From Camellia lanceoleosa (Eukaryota > Streptophyta > Magnoliopsida > Ericales > Theaceae): DNA of 64,000 nt. Every line of letters begins with the position of its first letter. Position 1 is the first letter of the stretch. The position numbers and the translations under genes are program-made. The DNA lies in assembly GCA_025200525.1 (NCBI GenBank), contig CM045767.1:122748346-122812345 (forward strand). The letters are read 5' to 3'. This document shows, piece after piece, positions 60,331-64,000 of the stretch. A model generated the notes under the pieces. That model made no database searches and was not told where the DNA came from. It worked only from the letters and a program-made list of their open reading frames with translations.

Positions 60331-61130
60331 TTGACAAAAAAAAGATCTCACTTTTATTAGAAGTATGATAAAAAAAATTAGATTGATATTTTAATCACAC
60401 TTAATTTGATTGAGTGTGATAATATTTATTTTTTATGTCACTTTTCAATTAAGTGTGATTATATATATATATATATATATTTTTAATCACACCTTCTAAT
60501 TAAAGTGTGATTATATACTTTTTAATCACACTTTTTAAACTAGTGTGATTATATATATATTTTTTAATCACACATTCTAATTAAAGTGTGATTATTTATA
60601 TATTTTTCAATCACACATTCTAATTAAAGTGTGATTATATATATACTACTACTCTTTATTCACACTTTTTAAACAAGTGTGGTTATATATATATTTTTTA
60701 ATTACACATTCTAATTAAAGTGTGATTATTTATATATTTTTTAACCACACCTTCTAATTAAAGTGTGATTATATATACACTACTACTTTTTAATCACACT
60801 TTTTAAATAAGTGTAATTATATATATATTTTTTAATCACACATTCTAATTAAAGTGTGATTATTTATATATTTTTTAATCACACTTTCTAATTAAAGTGT
60901 GATTATATATACACTACTACTTTTTAATCACACTTTTTAAATAAGTGTAATTATATATATATTTTTTAATCACACATTCTAATTAAAGTGTGATTATTTA
61001 TATATTTTTTAATCACACTTTCTAATTAAAGTGTGATTATATATACACTACTACTTTTTAATCACACTTTTTAAATAAGTGTGATTATATATATATTTTT
61101 TAATCACACATTCTAATTAAAGTTTGATTT
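60330..61130. repeat. 134 bp tandem hairpin repeat
   Basis: The landmark CACATTCTAATTAAAGTG (variants) begins at 60571, 60705, 60839, 60973 and 61107, exactly 134 bp apart. Each unit carries several AATCACAC...GTGTGATT inverted pairs around AT spacers, so single strands would fold into serial hairpins. Less regular copies lead in from 60330. Related hairpin sequence returns at 62670-62840, so the array and the CCACC tract may lie inside one TIR/CACTA-like element, but its ends were not defined. Confidence 0.85.
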
Positions 61131-61134
61131 TTTA

Positions 61135-62070
61135 ACCATCCACTCACTACTACCCACCACCCGCCACCGTCACCCGTCCACCTACCCACCACCACCACCC
61201 ACCACCACCCACAATCCGCTACCCACCTGCCACCACCACCACCACCATTCACTCACTACCACCCACCACCGTCACCCACCCATCCACCATCACCAACCTA
61301 TCCACCATCACCACCCGCCACCACCTCCCACCACCACCCGCCATTTCCCACCACCACCCATCACCCGCCACCACCCACTCGCTACCACCCGTCACCGTCA
61401 CCGTCACCGTCACCGTCACCCACCACCACTACTACCTACTACTCACCACCGTCACCTACCCACTATCCGCTACCACCACCCGCCACCCTACTTCACGTCA
61501 CTACTCACCATTCACCACCCACCTACCACCCACCCACCACCCATCCGTTACCTACCTGCCACCACCACCTACCACCCACTACCACCACCACCACCCACTC
61601 ACTACCACCGACCACCCGCCACCGTCACCCATACACCCATCACCACCACCACCCACCCGCCACCCACCTGCCACCACCACCCACCACTACCCAGTCGCTA
61701 CCACCTACCACGCGCCACCACACCCACCCACCCATCACCACCACCATCACCACCCGCCACCACCACTACCACCACCCACTCACTACCCACCACCACACCA
61801 CCCACCCACCACCACCATCCACCACCCGCCCCCTACCCGCCCCCGCCACCACCACCACCACCACCACCCACCACCTGCCACCGTCACCCACCCATCCACC
61901 ACTACCACCACCACCACCTGCTACCTACCCACCACCCACCACTACCCGCCATCCGCCATCCACCTGCCACCACCACCCACTCGCTACCACCCACCCACCT
62001 ACCACCATCACCACCCACCCACCACCCACCGTCACCACTTTCCACCACCGTCTTCTGCCGCCGCCACTTG
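61135..62070 (+). repeat. CCACC-rich low-complexity tract
   Basis: About 0.9 kb built almost only of CCACCACCC, CCGCCACC, CCGTCACC and CACTCACTACC variants. The minus strand is G-rich (GGTGGTGGGT) with many closely spaced GG/GGG runs. Frames through it are compositional artefacts. Confidence 0.9.
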
Positions 62071-62669
62071 CAACCACTTGCCATTTCTTACTATTTTTTT
62101 ATATTTAAAATTTTTTTAAAACATTTTGTCAATTACCAAACGCGTTTGTAGTTTTTGTTTTTTTAAAAATAAACAAAAACCAGTTTATAAAATTTTTGTA
62201 AATATAAACTGAAAATGTAAACGTTATCAAACACACCCTAACCATTTCATTTTCAGTTTTCAATTTATATTTACAAAAATTTTAAAAACTGTCATAAAAA
62301 CTTGTTTGACAATTTTTTTTTATTTATAAATGGTTGTCAAAATTTGTAATTTTGAGGAAAAAATGTAAATTCAAAAAATAAGTTTACATTGGTTTTTAAA
62401 CAGAAATTTAAAAATTTTACTAGCAAAATTTTTTTTTAATTAATTTTTTTTCTAATTAATTTTTTTTCAATGAATTTTTTTTCCAACTAATATTAACAGA
62501 TGGGGCAATGATACTTTAAACCTTAGGGAGGGGATTGTAGTTTCTAAAATGTGAGGGGTGTCAATATAATTTACCAGTGAGGGCAAAATTAGTATTTAAA
62601 AAAATCAAATTGCTGAAGGGAATCTGTAACGAAACTTTAAACCTCCAGGATGGAGATGTAATTTCCAAA
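62071..62669. other. AT-rich spacer with a TIR-type remnant
   Basis: 62490-62575, complemented, starts GGTAAATTATATTGACACCC, matching the termini at 26139 and 33909. No gene. Confidence 0.4.
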
Positions 62670-62845
62670 ACGCGTATGATATTTTAATCACACTTAATTT
62701 GATTGAGTGTAATAATATTTATTTTTTATGACACTTTTTAATTAAGTGTGATTATATATATTTTTTAATTTCACGTTCTAAATAAGTGTGATTATATATA
62801 ATTTTTTTAATCACAACTTCTAAATAAATGTGATCTATGTGATCA
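62670..62845. repeat. Second block of AATCACAC/GTGTGATT hairpins
   Basis: GATATTTTAATCACACTTAA and TTGATTGAGTGT reproduce the start of the 60330 array almost word for word. Confidence 0.75.
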
Positions 62846-62929
62846 AAAAAATTTTGGGGGAATATTTACCGCCTAATTTTATTTCATGTTTAATTTTATT
62901 AATTTTATTTATTTATTATTTCTCTGTAC

Positions 62930-63560
62930 ATACACCGAAGGAAATACCCATCAACACTGTTTTCCCCTCTTTTCCACTCTTATTGTCTTGAACCCTAACC
63001 TCGTCAAATAGAAAGCAGTGAAGGTTGAGCGAAATCAGAGGGCAACGGTGAGCTAGCGGGGGCTGTGACGACGACTGTACTTCACTCTCACTCTCATTCT
63101 CACGACAGAGGTATGTCTTCTCTTCCTCTCTCTCTCCCTCTTGCTCTCTTGTGTCGCCAACTACACTCCCTCGAACGGCAATGCCTCTTCGTGTCCCTCT
63201 TTCGCACAGTGAATCGTGAGCAGCGCTGATCATGACCCTCTCTTTGGTCGTTGCCCTCTACCCTCTGCCCTCTCTCTGTTGGTCGATTTTCAAGCTATGG
63301 CCTTTCTATCTCAGATTCAAGTATGATTTTCTTGACACAAGGCACGGACGGGTTTCTTCTTGCGGGTTTCTATCTCAGATTCAAGTATGTACATCACACT
63401 GTATGATGAAGCAATTGATATTTATGTTATTATTGTAGAAAACCAAGGTTGCATTTGTATTGGCAATCTTTTACTTTGTTGTTTGGAACAGAATAAAGTT
63501 ATTTTTTACCCACTGGCTGGGACATGCTGCTTATGTTGGCACCTATGAGCATTGTGGTCA
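62930..63560 (+). CDS. Possible 5' end of a membrane-protein gene, unidentified
   Basis: 62985-63111 looks like a 5' UTR exon, ending ACAGAG|GTATGT, with a CT-rich intron start. An ATG at 63296 opens MAFLSQIQ followed by GTATGA, a donor-like site. TTATTATTGTAG at 63427-63438 is a good acceptor, and after it the frame reads KTKVAFVLAIFYFVVWNRIKL and then FFTHWLGHAAYVGTYEH before a TAG at about 63562. The stretch is a credible transmembrane segment. The exon chain, the family and whether the gene continues past 64000 are uncertain. The duplicated TCTATCTCAGATTCAAGTATG at 63304 and 63368 may mark a local duplication of exon 1 and its donor. Confidence 0.35.
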
Positions 63561-64000
63561 ATAGCCTGTCATGGGAATTATTGCTCTCTTTGTGGGTATA
63601 TTATTTTTTTTAACATAAATAGAGCTTAAAAATTAATGATTCAATTGTTTTGTCAAGCACCTATAGCACTGTATATTCAACTTAGAAAGACAATTCGAGA
63701 TTTCATATCTTTGAGACAACAGACGCATAGTTGAGAGCCTATACTAAACATCGATTTCATAGAGTTCGGAGGCTTGAGTCCATGAGTGTTTGATTTCTTA
63801 GTCTTTAAACTTTTCGATTTTTACCCTTTGAGGTATTGAAATGCAATGGTGCATTCATATTCACTTTTGCATTGGATGGCATGAGCATCGTCTAGGATCC
63901 TTGATTTCTTGTAATACTTTGATATTCCATTTTATAGCTCCATACTACATGTGGATTGGGAAACATGAGTATGGAGGTCTTTTGGTTTTATGCCTTTTGT
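63561..64000. other. Non-coding or intronic DNA to the window edge
   Basis: No ORF or repeat recognised. Confidence 0.45.

Overview
The window looks like nuclear DNA of a flowering plant, probably a eudicot. It is AT-rich with GC-richer islands, has plant-style introns, and holds plant-specific families: an NLP-type RWP-RK/PB1 gene, a plant mobile domain (PMD) gene, Tekay-like and Tat/Ogre-like Ty3/gypsy elements, a CACTA element and many MITEs. I cannot name the species. Nothing looks prokaryotic, and I found no rRNA, no convincing tRNA gene and no CRISPR array.

Layout. 1-12841: the right-hand part of a minus-strand Tat/Ogre-like LTR retrotransposon. It has a 3.75 kb LTR (9088-12841), a tRNA-Arg-like primer site, a broken short gag (7399-8356) and, on the opposite strand, a decayed multi-exon PMD gene (1006-4284) with its own TATA box. 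No reverse transcriptase or integrase is visible in the part present. 12842-14230: MITEs. 14231-31530: an NLP-type locus in which the exon pair encoding the RWP-RK domain occurs three times (A, B, C, with decreasing decay). Copy C is followed by a tandemly triplicated exon, and only the last repeat continues into the PB1 domain. A 7.1 kb non-autonomous LTR retrotransposon (17765-24861) lies between copies A and B, and one of its LTRs holds a 3 kb TIR element. 31842-33136: solo LTR with a perfect 5 bp target-site duplication (TSD).

33140-45250: gene-poor and MITE-rich, with a CACTA element (39839-40937) inside a larger MITE, a fragment of a Tat-type LTR, and a 34 bp palindrome. 45250-55475: a hAT-like MITE split by a nearly complete but dead Tekay-like element (45397-55232, minus strand). 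57239-59463: a miniature LTR retrotransposon (TRIM-like) whose 3' LTR holds a MITE and a 1.2 kb solo LTR; removing these restores the original LTR length almost exactly. 60330-62850: a 134 bp tandem array of hairpins beside a 0.9 kb CCACC-rich tract. 62930-63560: a possible 5' end of an unidentified membrane-protein gene running off the right edge.

Apart from the NLP copy C and the right-edge gene, I see no intact host gene. The clearest biology is transposon nesting, exon duplication in the NLP locus, and an antisense PMD gene carried by a retrotransposon. All boundaries were read by eye, so expect errors of a few bases except where TSDs fix them.
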